From Dactylellina haptotyla (Eukaryota > Ascomycota > Orbiliomycetes > Orbiliales > Orbiliaceae): DNA of 64,000 nucleotides. Made by a program: the position numbers and the translations under genes. The notes under the pieces were generated by a model, which ran no database searches, had not been told where the DNA came from, and was given only the letters and a program-made list of their open reading frames with translations. This document shows, in pieces, positions 13,301 to 24,473 of this stretch (position 1 is its first letter; each line of letters begins with the position of its first letter). Where the stretch lies: the NCBI GenBank assembly GCA_031310005.1, contig CM062386.1, positions 124,001 to 188,000 on the forward strand, read 5' to 3'.

Positions 13301-13894
13301 GTAGCAGCAGCACCAGTGGCTGCGGGGTAGTGCGGGGTATTGGCGGTATTAGCACCTATACCAAAATATAAATTCCAATACTGACATGTTGACATCAACT
13401 AGCTATAGAACTCTACTAAATTAGCGCGCTTAAATCAATAACACTTGCTAAGTCTAGGAGCTGGTAGTCAAGAAAGAGAAAATAAATAATTGATATATAA
13501 AAATGTAAAGCAATTGATATAGTTGAAGAGTTTTAGATTCCGTTGGTACCTTATAATGAATAGAAGCTCCATTCATATCCCGTAACTCGACTCAAAAGGT
13601 TCTTTATCATTTAAGTGTCTTACTGTCTATACCTCTACATTTGTTCAAATCCGAGAATACATTGGCCTTGCACGCTTTTTACGTTTATCGACTTATAAGC
13701 TTACCGGTATTGTACAGAGTTGGTAATATTCAGCGGGTTATAGGTAAAAGTGAGTAATAATGATAAGTAATAAGTAAATAAATAATAAATAATAAATATG
13801 ATAATATAGATACATATACAAAGAAAGAAAAGAGAAACAAAACCCGCAGGTCCGGCAGCGGGCAGCGGGGCGGCGGGGGCGGAGAGGGGGGTGT
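10306..13894. other. Gene-poor 3.6-kb stretch
   Basis: All open frames are under 100 residues and none resembles a known protein. A few look slightly protein-like (68 residues at 12020-12226, 77 at 12558-12791, both plus strand) but cannot be joined into a convincing gene. 10306-10800 is the likely promoter of the Zn(II)2Cys6 gene. 13500-13830 is strongly AT-rich. Decayed sequence is possible, but no terminal repeat or transposase motif was seen. Confidence 0.4.
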
Positions 13895-14608
13895 TCACCA
13901 GGGGACGGCACAGTTTGGGGTGCTGGTTGACAAGCGAGCCTCCCGGATGGCAGCGAGTTCGGCCGTCTGCTCATCGACCAACCTCTGGATCGTTGAGCTC
14001 CGTTCGCGAGCCTCATCACCACCCGAGGTTAGTTCAACCGCAAGCAAGTCATCCTTATATTGAAGTATGCGGGCAACGGCATTCTCTTCTAGAAGCTTGT
14101 GCTGGAGCTCGTGCACCCGCGCACTGGCCTCCTCCTTGGCGGCAGCGAGGGCGGCATTGACGGCGGCGGCGGTTGTGGTGATGGTGGCGGTTGGGTCGGC
14201 GGCTGCTGCTGCGGCCGCGAGGGCCACGCCCGTGGTGATGATGGTGGTGGCTGCGGGGACGGCGCGGTGGTCTACGGATTGGGCGAGGGACGGGACCGCA
14301 GAGGAGCTGGTGGCGAGAGGCGATGGTGGAGGCGAACCTACCAAGTTTCAATTTCAAGTTTAGTCACAGGAATAAAACTGACTCAAGTAGTCAATGGAGC
14401 ATATGAACAATCAAGACTTACCTCCCTCATCCCAGTTGGCGTCCACCCCTGGGTTGCCGGGCTTTGGTGGAGGCGGCGGGGGAAACGGCCAGACCTTCCA
14501 TTCGGGATCCTCCAACCCGGCGAGCCCCAGTCGAAGCTCCTCCGCGATCCCGTCCGCACGCCGACGTTTTGGCGCCTCGAGGGCGGTAGCAGGCTTTCGC
14601 TTGCCCAT
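13895..14608 (-). CDS. Ala-rich hypothetical protein with basic N-terminus and helical tail
   Basis: Two exons, 14422-14608 and 13895-14337, give 209 residues. The intron starts gtaagt and ends ttggtag, and the joined frame runs smoothly through a proline-rich segment. The N-terminus carries two basic patches (GKRKP and PKRRR) that could be a bipartite nuclear localisation signal. A run of six Pro follows near residue 45. The middle is low-complexity Ala/Thr (about residues 90-125). The C-terminal 80 residues (ASARVHELQHKLLEEN, then RSSTIQRLVDEQTAEL) predict as amphipathic helix or coiled coil. I do not recognise a family. A nuclear location is inferred from the basic patches alone. GC content is clearly higher than in the flanking AT-rich DNA. 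Confidence 0.6.
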
Positions 14609-16421
14609 AGTGGCCTATAACCCTAATCGTTAGCGAACCAGAGGGATTGGGTGCCGAGATCATTTCGATCTCCTTGCTATCGAGGCTCCAAAAGTTACGC
14701 GGTAAGAAGATACGAGAATACGCAAAGCTGGAAAGGAGAAATTAAGCTTCAGAGGGGCCAAACTGAGCCAACTATGAAATAAAAATAGAACCGGAAACAA
14801 TATGATATGAGAGTTAATGAATTCATTTGGATTTATGAGAAACTATGGAAATTACAGATGAAGAAATTAGGAATAATCATGAAGATAACCATATGATTGA
14901 AAGGTCTGAGGTACTGTAAAGGAAGAGAGAGAGCAATAGTGGGTCGAATTGAGGGTCTTGGAGTGGATTGATGAAATCAATACTAACTTGTGGTAAGGAG
15001 GGGGCAGGGCTGGTAATAGTAATAATAATAATAATGATAATGATAGTAATGGTAATGGTGGTGATGATGATGATGATGATGGTGTTGGTGGAGGAGGAGG
15101 TGGTAATTGCAGACATGGGGACATCGAGTGACGCCCCATAGTACATTTGGGCGATAGGTGCCACATCTCAACTGCGCATTTGATCATAAGAGATATGGCA
15201 CCCATTCCAATAATATAAAATATCTTCTCTCGAAGTATGGATTGCTTTCTATGTAACATAATGGGACTCTATGTCAGAGTATAATGTTTTTTGAAGGTAC
15301 ATAATATTTTTTTGAGGTGGAAATTGTCTCGTAAGCCAGACACGGCGCACGACGTGTAGAGGTATAAGGACCTTTCATAGAGGTATATAATATCTTTCCT
15401 AAGGTTGCGAACGGAACTACCTCTATCTCGACAATGCATTTTATAATTTGAAACAGTTTAAGCGTGTAAAGGCAAGCCATTCGATTGAAATTAGATAGTA
15501 TAGTAATATTTGTCTTTTCGCATATTTGATATGGTGTTCGGTTTCATAGGAGAAGTATTTCAGAATCCAAGAGGTCACATCAAAGGAAGACGGCCTTGTC
15601 TCCACTTAAACTCTCCTTTGAAGATAAGATTTGCGAATCGAAATGATATGATGAACTAAGAGAATCTCTTTGTTGCTGTTATCGATGAAAACTTTTGTGA
15701 TTTTGTGAAAAGAATTGTCGACGTTTGGAGCAGGGCTTGCCCTAGTGCTGAGGATTCCCTTTGTCTAGGTACAAGACTAGAGGATTCCTACTGTATACTT
15801 ACTGGCAACGCTCCTTCATACCACCCCGTTGTTGATAGCCGCTATATCCCGCGCCATCAAGCTTCGCCTACCACTAGTTGCAACATCCACTCTCATCAAT
15901 TGAACGCCGTCAGCAAAGTTTTGAGATCCGAACTAGTTCGATCCGCTGTCCCTGCTCGCGCGAGAAGCCCGCGGCTCTCCCCCCGAATACAACATCTAGA
16001 AGAGTCCGCCCTCCATCTCATTCTCCACCTCCGTTGCAGTGTGCAGATTTTCATCAAGACCTTCACCTGAAAGCCATCACACTCGAGGTCGAATTGTCGG
16101 TTCTCAATTGATTATCAAAGTAAGCCGAACCGTGTCGCTGACCTTGGAGAATCCTTTTTACCACAAAATTATTTTCTCTCTATTATCTCTTTCTTTACAT
16201 TAAACAGGTCCTTCTAAAAGTTGGTACTACACAAAACGCCCCAGTCACATCTTCATTGTCAATATCTTCCTTCAACTTGGGTGAATTGGTTTTTTTCTTG
16301 AGCGGTTGCTTGTCCTTATGATATCCATTTTATAGTTCTCGCTACCAAGTGGTTTTTATTTCTTTGGTCACATCGGAAACATGACAACTTTAAGTATGAT
16401 ATATACTAATTTTGAATATAG
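14609..16421. other. Intergenic, with microsatellite and probable 5' leader of the next gene
   Basis: No gene is supportable. 14877-15259 gives long minus-strand frames only because of trinucleotide repeats. 15270-15450 shows several loosely similar AT-rich units (containing ggtacataatat or ggtatataatat). 15700-16421 may be promoter and 5' untranslated sequence of the coiled-coil gene, since a splice-acceptor-like gaatatag lies immediately before its ATG. Confidence 0.4.
15013..15105. repeat. Imperfect trinucleotide microsatellite
   Basis: The plus strand runs through (TAA/TAG)n, then (ATG/GTG)n, then (GGA)n units over about 93 bases. It is an interrupted compound triplet repeat in noncoding DNA, and it creates spurious Ile/Thr-rich and His-rich open frames on the minus strand. 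Confidence 0.9.
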
Positions 16422-16901
16422 ATGGATGCCGTACGTCATCAAGATCCCAACGCTGCGTTCAATGATTCGGAGGAGCTAATTTCCCATCAGGCTAGAAGGA
16501 TCGCGGAGCTAGAAGCGGAGGTTGCAGAGCGAGAAGCGGAGGTTGAGGATCTGGAGGCACGGTTGCTGGAATCCGAACGAAGACGGCAGCTCATCCGCCT
16601 GCGAGTTCTTGAATCACACAACTTTGGCCAAATTGTCAGATACGGCACGAATCCCACCACTGCCGCCAAGGCTGAAGAATTCGCGCGCGCCATCGCAGAG
16701 CTAGAAGAGGTGCTGGGGGAGGCCGAAGAAAAGGTGCAGCCGAGGAAGCCGGAGCAACCACCAGCACCAGCATCAGCATCAACATCAGCCTCGGCAGCCG
16801 CCGCAAAAGCAGCAGCAGCAGCAGCAGAGGAAGAAGAGAAGAAGAAGAGGCAGAAGCAACAGCAGAAGCAGAAGAATGAGTGGAGAGATTTGTTCAAATG
16901 A
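16422..16901 (+). CDS. Coiled-coil hypothetical protein, Glu/Ala/Lys-rich
   Basis: One exon is visible, giving 159 residues. Residues 20-65 form a strong heptad-like coiled coil (RRIAELEAEVAEREAEVEDL). A more ordered segment follows (HNFGQIVRYGTNPTTAAKAE) and then a second helix (IAELEEVLGEAEEK). The C-terminus is low complexity: Pro/Ala/Ser, then poly-Ala, then Glu/Lys/Gln, ending NEWRDLFK. The sequence directly before the ATG (gaatatag) looks like an intron acceptor, so a noncoding or short coding exon may lie upstream, for example with a donor near 16122. I do not recognise a family. A scaffolding or protein-binding role would be a guess. The antisense frame is an artefact of the low-complexity codons. 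Confidence 0.65.
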   Translation: MDAVRHQDPNAAFNDSEELISHQARRIAELEAEVAEREAEVEDLEARLLESERRRQLIRLRVLESHNFGQIVRYGTNPTTAAKAEEFARAIAELEEVLGEAEEKVQPRKPEQPPAPASASTSASAAAAKAAAAAAEEEEKKKRQKQQQKQKNEWRDLFK

Positions 16902-17480
16902 GGGGAGGGGGGGGGGGGTTAGTTGAATGGTGCTGCGACTACTAGCAGTATGAGATGAGATGTGCGTAAGCTTAATGAAATCAGTTTTTATATTGAAATG
17001 TAATCCATTTGTGAGAACATTCGAATCTCAATGCAATACGATGTATCGGTGACTTTGGAAGTTTCCGGAGGTGGAAAATATAATCTTGACCATTGAATAC
17101 TTTTCTACGGAGCGACAACAATTTATAGGGGAAACTAGCTTCATTGATTCGCGATTGACAATAGCTATCTATCTAGGCTCTAGCTATCTAGGAGAGGACG
17201 AAAATTCACAGGATGCTGGATAGTGGGGAAGATAGAGGACCATCACGGTCATATCTTTGGGCAATGTAGTAGCTATGCGGGAAGTCAGAGTGGCACATAA
17301 CACCTTGACATGGGCAGTGTGTAAAAAGATAATACGTGCGATATTCACGGCGCGTGCTTGAGAAGTGCACTAAGAATGTTGGAAACGGCGGAGAATTCGA
17401 GTATGAAAGCACGAAGGGCCACTTAAATGGGGGGGACTACGTTTATTCGCTGTCCAGATTGCTTCGCTGTCAGTCGCTTC
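16902..17480. other. Short convergent intergenic region
   Basis: It lies between the stop codons of two convergent genes. It begins with a G-run and otherwise shows AT-rich 3' untranslated-like sequence. No gene seen. Confidence 0.5.
16907..16918 (+). repeat. Homopolymer run of 12 G
   Basis: Twelve consecutive G lie six bases after the stop codon of the coiled-coil gene, in its 3' untranslated region. The run length is prone to sequencing and replication error. Confidence 0.9.
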
Positions 17481-20468
17481 TTAGTCGTCGCCGTCACCTA
17501 CAGGCATCTCATCATCGGAATCATCGGCCCAGCAGTCAGTATCGTCGTCGGATCCGCTATAGTCTTCAACCTTAGGATCCTCAACAGAGTCGGCGTTTTT
17601 GCCTTTATCTTCGAGGTAGCGTTCCAAGCTGCCCTTCTCTCCAACCTTCTTTAGTTTCCGCTTTAGATGCACCTTTGTCACCGACCCAAGATCGCGTACA
17701 AGTCGGTACGCATACTCATCGGAATCATCAACTTTGCACCTGGGATATAAGACTTTGTAGAAAAACGCCAACTTTCCAACATCGACCCTTTCCAATTGGA
17801 AGTCTTCCAGAGATTTAATGTCGGGCAAGCCTGGCGGCGAGGGTTTCGAAAAAAGGTCTTTGGAGACACCCCATTGCTCTTCGTTGAAAAGATAACGGAT
17901 CTTTTTCTTGCGGTAGAAATCGTGAATCAACCAAACGAGACCTTCGTTCTTGCTAGCAAGAACGCGAAGTGCCTTAGGCGTGTTCAACTCAAGATAATCG
18001 TTCCACCAACTATTGTGGTTGAAGTATGGACCCAGGCCCGCTTTATGGTATATTGCAGGCAGTATGATATTGACCTTGTTCATTAGAAGACCACGAGGTT
18101 TCAGTCGTAAACGGTCATGGTCAACAACTAGGTCGCCCTTTAGCCCACTCAGAAAACAAGTATCTTCAAGGTTGATCCTGCGATCTATCTTTTGCCTAAA
18201 GTATGCGACAATAGTAAGGTGCTGCTTATTCGTCTAAAAACAATTAGTACTATAAATTTCCTCTTTAGATTAATTTCCTAGATCTAGAGCGGACTCACAA
18301 TTTGTCTAATCAGATCAACCTTTGCGTCAATTTCGTTTTCTGTAGCATCGGAAAGCCAGCTCCACCCAAGATATTCTGCGGCTACCTGCCGGAATAAGCG
18401 GTCGTCTTGCCCAGAAAATCGAGGATCGCGTGCATCGCTCTGGCCAAGACAATAACTGGTAAATCGCCTCATCTTTTCATCGAGGTCTTGGCTTCTACCT
18501 AGACCTTTGCCCTCCCAGGTTCCCGATTCAATGTAATCAAAACAAGATAGCCATTTGATATTGCACTGGCCACAAACCCTCAAACCTCGCACATGGTCAA
18601 CGCTAGGGGCAATATCCTTTGAGTGATGTTTGTGCTCGAAACTCGCGCCATTGAACGCCAAAGAGACACCACACATCTGGCACGCATATGGGGTAACAAC
18701 GCCCGCGTTGACGACGTTCTCAAGTGTGGACATTACGATGATTTTGACAAAGTGCTTGAGCTCTAGGAATGCGCCACTGGTAAGGCACTCTTTAGGTGAT
18801 ACTAAGCTCAGTCCCTTGATATTTGCCCAGATGCCTCGGCTAACAGGACTGTTGTTATAAAGCATTCGATCGTGACGCCGTTGCATATTGACGAATGTTC
18901 CAGTGCTGAGTAACCCAAAGGAAATACCAGCAGGGTTGCTTGGAGCTTCTTTCAAAATCGACCACTTTGCTTTGAGAGAATTACCATTCATGCGTTCCAA
19001 TGTTATACCAGCCTCTCGTCGCATTGTATCCATTTGGTCTCTGTGATAGATGTTAGCAAAATTATTAATTTAAAGAATTAATTGGGTCTCTTACAAACAC
19101 GAAATGCAAATTTTGTCATCGACATCTTGGTTGCTATCGGTCTTCACTCGCTCCGGAATGGTCCTTTCACCTAGACAGAGAAACATCGTAGGGTATGATA
19201 CCCCGCAGAGGATGCATTTAGCAGTCTCGTCTGTCATATTCATGACAGTCGGACAAGCTTTCCGACAGATTTTCTGACAAAACTCCTGCACGGAGTTCTT
19301 GTCCAAAAAGTCGACCCCGTTGAGAAGGGAAACCGTTTTCTCGAGTCGGATTGTGGCCTTATGATAAATTGTGATACTCTTGCCCTTACCACTACCTTTC
19401 CAGCTTCTAGAGGGGTAAACAATGTGTCCGAACGTTTTAGTACCCGTAACCGGAGCAAAGAGCGACCAGAAGGTCAGTTTAAACAGATGAGTTGGACTTT
19501 GTTTCATCTGCCTCAAAGTTCCCGGGAGCAAAGCTACCTCGGAGGCTGAAAGCAGGGCCCGGTTGCGCCACGAGAGTTGTTTCTCTTTCAATAGGTGAAC
19601 CTGCATATTGCCGTTGTTCTGGATCTGCTTGCATGCCACAAAGAGATCGCGTGCCCAGAAAGTATCACCCCTCGCTGGCAGGCTGGGCTGGGTCCAATGC
19701 TTTGCGTCCCGAAGTAACGGCGCCTCGGGCCCTTTCCAGTGGCCACGATAGTGAGCCAGTTCCGAGATAAAATCGTACCAGTGAGCTAGGAACTTGCCAT
19801 CATTAGGGGTGAAAGCTTTGTATTTGCCCGGGTCCAGACGATTACCAAGCGCCATGTCTGGCGCGTAGAAAAAGATAGAGCCCTCGTCTCTGTTTGCAGC
19901 ACGATACGGTGTAACTAGAACCCAAGGATAACTTCGCGACTCGGGAAACAGTTTCTCGAGTTGTATGTAGACGTTCGCGTATGTGTACGGAGGTGTACCA
20001 ACTGCCACATGCTGCAGGCGATCTTTATACGTATGTCGGTTTTGGAGCAGGGTGAAAAATATCATTTCAATTGAGCAGTTGAAGTCTAAGTACGTGTTAG
20101 CAGCTGAAAAGAAGAGAGGTGAGGAACATACTTCGCTTTTTGAATCGAATCTCTACGATCGAGAAGAAGATCTTTGTGATTCTGGCTCGAGTAGTATAGC
20201 CTTCGAGTTCCGTGTTGATGGCGCGGCGGACAATCCTGCATTCCAAACCGGAATCTTTATGTTTATCGAGATATGCTTTCAGAGATTGAAACGCAATATC
20301 TTCAATTTTATTGCAAAGACGATCATAGTTAGGGAGACACTCTGTATCGTCGTGGGGCTTCAGATGAAGTCCAATTGCCGGCTTGACCTTTTCGAACAAG
20401 TCGATATATCCGTCCCCGGTTCTTGTCAGCCCCTCAGTTGGGGGCGGCCCCTTTGGGGGTTGGCTCAT
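17481..20468 (-). CDS. Fungal protein with endonuclease VII-like (His-Me finger) zinc motif
   Basis: Four exons, 20132-20468, 19095-20085, 18299-19040 and 17481-18233, give 940 residues; introns are 46, 54 and 65 bp with canonical ends. Residues 563-603 show Cys-x2-Cys (CQMC), a His cluster (EHKHH), a Asp-His pair (VDHVRGLRVC) and a closing Cys-x2-Cys-Asn (CGQCN). That order, especially DH-x-RGL-x-C-x2-CN, is the signature of phage T4 endonuclease VII-type treble-clef nucleases. A second, similar Cys-pair module lies at about residues 400-442 (CILCGVSYP ... CISCL) without the DH element. The rest is not recognised, apart from a Lys-rich segment (KVHLKRKLKKVGEKG) and a very acidic C-terminus. 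Nuclease activity is inferred from the motif only; it could be a zinc-binding structural protein. There is no mobile-element context. Confidence 0.8.
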
Positions 20469-21609
20469 TGTGTATATGGAATCTCACTTCAAGAAGTTTG
20501 AAATCAAAATTTGGGATGATAGGGTGATATTTGAGATGATAGGATGATATTTGCGATTCAAGATTTAGATCGGGAAGGTGGGTGCGGTGTGTGTTTTTTT
20601 TTTGCTTTGGTGAAGATGAGAATGTAGAGGGGGGCATCGTTAATATAGTATCGCGTGAACCTCAGCGAGGGTTTCATCTACACCTCGAGTTTCCAAATAC
20701 AGACAATCATTGAACCCTGGTGGTGCGTGAAGTCCGCCGAGGCACTAAACCTCGAGAGTCGCTCATGGCACACTGTGTACTAGATAATCATATCCCCCTA
20801 TTTTTCAAGTCGAAAGGGCCAAGGCATTTGCAGATAGGCCTCCTATCTGAGCATAACGGTATAGTATCATGCTAACTTTACAAATTTCAAGTAGATATCT
20901 TCGCTCACCAAACTAACTTCGGAAATCAAGCGTTGTAGCTAGGATAAACAGATCCATTTTATTATCTTTGTGTATATACACATATAACGGAAGGCCGTTT
21001 TGATACAATCTAGTTCAAACTATTTCCTCCCCTGACAAAGTCAAGTCGTAACCAGTGGTCTCTCTTTTCAGCTCGAAAGGGAGTGACACAGCCCAGTCAT
21101 CAAGCCTTTTATTGATTTCAAACCAATCAAAATATGGTCAGATAACTTTTAAGCATTTAATGCATGCCAAAAGCAGTTTTTTCAGACTCGATTACCACTC
21201 CTGACAGCCCAATAGAAAAAACTAAATTGTGTTGGTATTGTTGTATTTCCCGAATGGGGCAGAGAAATTCCATAGCGTGATAGTAGCATCATGATATCGA
21301 TTCATGTACACCAAGTTCACGGACTATAAGCTATAGGGCACCAAAGGAATTGAAAATGCTTCCACCAATACATATACATCAGTTGACTCGAAAACCATAT
21401 CAAAAACAAGGATCAATTATTAAATGTCACACAGTCTCACAAAATCCAACAAGGATTCTTCGACAACACAAAATGCTACACACATTTTCTCAACTCCAAA
21501 GATTGTCTCGAACGAATTAGTATTATTTACTCCTAAGTACAATATTTTAAGGACATATTTCGATTAGATGAGTATAGCTCCGGTAATATAATACGCAATT
21601 TACTCTAAC
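20469..21609. other. Intergenic, promoter of the endonuclease VII-like gene
   Basis: No gene seen in 1.1 kb. 20470-20700 is the likely promoter and leader of the minus-strand gene ending at 17481. 21000-21600 is AT-rich and suits the 3' region of the Egh16-like gene. Confidence 0.45.
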
Positions 21610-22660
21610 TTAGTCGTCGAGAGACTGGCGAACTGTGTTGCGCGCAATAAGGCCTCGGGCGAAATGCCTCTTTTTCAACTCCTGGTATTCAAGGGCTCTT
21701 TTGATCGCCTTATTTCCCATGGAAAAAACTGCACTGCCTCCAAAACCGTTGGGATTGGCATTGCGGATGCGGACCACACAGAGATTTGTGACTCCGGCGA
21801 TAGTTCCTTGACAGACCATGCCTGGAGGCATTTGGACGCTAATATCGAAATCGGTCATGACATTATTTGAGTTGCCGGCGTTACCAGGGACATTGGCGAC
21901 GACTTTAGCTTCAACAAAGGCTGTACGGACGGTTCCGCCAGAGGTGGCGTCGACTTTGGCAGTGAGTGGTCCGGCTCCGTCGCCGTTGATCTGATGGTAT
22001 GTCATGGTGATAAGACCGGTGTCACTACAAGTTGGCATACCAGATGTGATGCCGGCACCAGTCATGATAGAGGCTGGGGATTTGTCAGTTGTGGCGGCCT
22101 TGTTAGGGACGTCTTTGGCACGTTTGATCAGATAAGCAGCGGAGCGGACGAGAGCTTCTTTAAGGCTGATAGGTTCGGGACCTTCGTTGCGTTTTCTAAT
22201 GTAAGCAGCGGAGCGAGCGAGAGCCTCCATGAGGCTGACAGGCTCCGCTTCTCGCTTTTGGGTTTTCTTTTTGGCCGGGTCAACTACTTGGGTTTTAAAG
22301 TTGGCTATCTGGGTACCGTTTTCAAACATGCCCATAAAGTTGGCAACCATCTTGGCAGCGACGATAGGTCCACCCTGTATTCGTTAGCAGATATTTATTA
22401 TGAGAGAGAGGTACTAAACTTACTCCTTGAGTGCGACCGAGGGGAGTCGCCTTTCCGGCATCCATATCTGCTCCTTTGATAATCGCAGTGTCTCGCTGCG
22501 AACCACATTGGTTAGATTGGCAATCTCTTCTGGTATCTTTAATGACTGAAAGACCGGGCATCACGACACCGTTGGCACCAGTGATCTTGGTGATAAGACC
22601 ATGGCCTTCGACGACGGAAGCGGTGATAGCAATAGCAGCGGTGATGGTGGAGAAACGCAT
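21610..22660 (-). CDS. Egh16-like secreted protein with internal dibasic-flanked repeat
   Basis: Two exons, 22424-22660 and 21610-22374, give 333 residues; the intron is 49 bp (gtaagt...atacag). A secretion signal is clear (MRFSTITAAIAITASVVEGHG). The following sequence (GLITKITGANGV, then RDCQSNQCG) and the C-terminal half (GAGPLTAKVDATSGGT, then VPGNAGNSN) match the Egh16/gEgh16 family, first described from the powdery mildew Blumeria and including Magnaporthe appressorial GAS proteins. The family is secreted and linked to early infection, but its biochemical role is unknown. Inserted at residues 119-164 are two 19-residue repeats, EPVSLMEALARSAAYIRKR and EPISLKEALVRSAAYLIKR, bounded by Lys-Arg sites typical of Kex2 cleavage. 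A TATA-like element lies about 225 bases upstream of the ATG. Confidence 0.92.
22120..22257 (-). repeat. Coding tandem repeat in the Egh16-like gene
   Basis: Two copies of a 19-codon unit lie in tandem, separated by four codons. The DNA is also similar: the stretches around 22131-22177 and 22200-22246 (plus strand) share long matches such as taagcagcggagcg. This indicates a fairly recent duplication. Each copy ends in Lys-Arg, and the first is preceded by KREAEP. Confidence 0.9.
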
Positions 22661-24473
22661 TTTGAATAAAATAAGGGAAGGTGCTTAGATCTACTAAGAA
22701 ATATTCGAAATACTGTTATTGGTGATGAAAGAAAAAGAAGCAAGTCAATTGCTTGAGATGATAGAAGAGAATGAATAATGAGACGGCGCAGCCGTGAGAA
22801 AAGAAGACTCGTCAAGAGTTGAGATGCTTGGATCAGTGCTCGATGATGGAGAAAAAAGGACGAGGGAGGGTGGAAATCACAGAATTATATATTAAACACT
22901 GCACTACGGAACCGAATACTCCGAGGGGTATTCCACCTTGACTGATCTCATACCAGCACCAAGAACACCTAACTAACTAGTTCACAGACAAATCTGCCAA
23001 GGTGGGGGCAGGGGCGGGGGGAGGTACAGGAAACGATTTGTTTCTAGGGGAGGGGGGGCCAAGACCGTGCAGATATCAAAAGCTGAACCTCTATACTTCG
23101 GATGGTTGAGCCGAAGAAAAGTCGCTTGGCTAAAGCTTCGAAACTAGTGAGGCCATAGTGCCACGGTTCATCGGGGTATTTCCATTTGGGAAACAAAACT
23201 CGGAATCGATGCCGAATCTCGATTTGTATAGCGAGCTCGGTTACAGCCAAGGAAACTACCTCGATAGAGTTAGTAAAGTCAACTACAGAATGTTTTACGA
23301 ATGATTCGAAACGATATATGCGGCTAAAAATTGAAAACACTAGAACCGGACGATGTATCACCCTTGAGAGTTAGTATGTTGCTAATAATATATATACTAA
23401 GACGAGACAGGAAATTGTACGTTTGAAGAAATATTTATTTGAATTTGATAACTATTGACGAGATTGGACAAACGAAAATCGAGCTATACTCTACAGGCAA
23501 GGCTGACAGCCGTCTTTATGATTTTCTTGCGATGAGAAATAGTCCTTGCTGAACTGCAAACAACTAGAGCCGCTTGTCCGGATTAATACGTGCCTTTAAC
23601 AGAACCATCCGATGTGCCACAGTCAGGCACACATTTGCACTATATCTCCGTAATGGCATGGCATTATAGAAATGTTTCCCCCTAACACTAGCCCTTTATA
23701 TAATTTGCTACCCGATTCGGTCTTCTCAAGCAAAACGGGGACCCCCACCAACCTCATCTCAGTGCCACCATCAACACAATGTTGTCTATTCTCGAAACAG
23801 ATTCGTTTCCAAAGTTGATTCTTATAGTAAACGCTGGGAGCCGAGTTTCGAAGGTTCGCTTCAAAATTTACTAGTATTATCACAGGATCATATGTTTTCA
23901 GCTAGCCGTCTCGAACAGGAAACATTAGGTGCCCTGACTAGGCGATATCTGTGAATCCTTCATGAGAGGCTCAGCTCTTCTTCATTCAGATCTATCGCAT
24001 TCGAATTTCTTTAATCACCGTCTGCATTCATAGTTAGTCTCGTCTAGCTTTAAGACTAGTTCACAGTATGCCCAGCTACCGATACGAAATTTCTAGCTCA
24101 ATCTGCGTCTTGGGTTTTGTGTTGTCTCTGTTGCATTCTACCAATACCTTATTCGTGAAGATTAATCTACGATGAAATATTATAAAAGATATTCTTAGGG
24201 TATAAATGCGGATTATATTGATCTCAATAAACTGACCCACTATGACTTATTCAATGACGTCCGCTGTCAACACATCCCCATGCACGTTATCGTCATGAAA
24301 AGATTAAGGGAACAACCGTGAAACTTGTTTATCCGCGACATGGATTGCACATTCCAAGTGTCAACCGGCGCCCTTGGAGGGATACAAAAACCGCCTGCAC
24401 CGCCCGATTTTGTTGTGGCGATACTTCCCTTTTCGAATCTAAAGTACCTGCAGATGCACAATTTTTATCAAAG
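22661..24473. other. Divergent intergenic region
   Basis: It lies between the divergently transcribed Egh16-like gene and the GPI-type glycoprotein gene, so it likely contains both promoters. No gene seen. Short open frames (up to 105 residues) are unrecognisable. Confidence 0.45.
22884..22891 (-). promoter_or_regulatory. TATA-like element of the Egh16-like gene
   Basis: TATATAAT reads on the minus strand about 225 bases upstream of the Egh16-like start codon, followed by a purine/pyrimidine-biased leader. The position suits a fungal core promoter. It is assigned from sequence alone. Confidence 0.4.

Noticed and set aside
14867-15259. 130-residue minus-strand frame with Ser/Leu/Pro runs, and overlapping Ile/Thr and His frames
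   Set aside because: All three frames are open because of the triplet microsatellite at 15013-15105.
16487-16897. 136-residue antisense frame with Phe/Cys and Ala runs
   Set aside because: It is the complement of the low-complexity coiled-coil gene and has no independent evidence.
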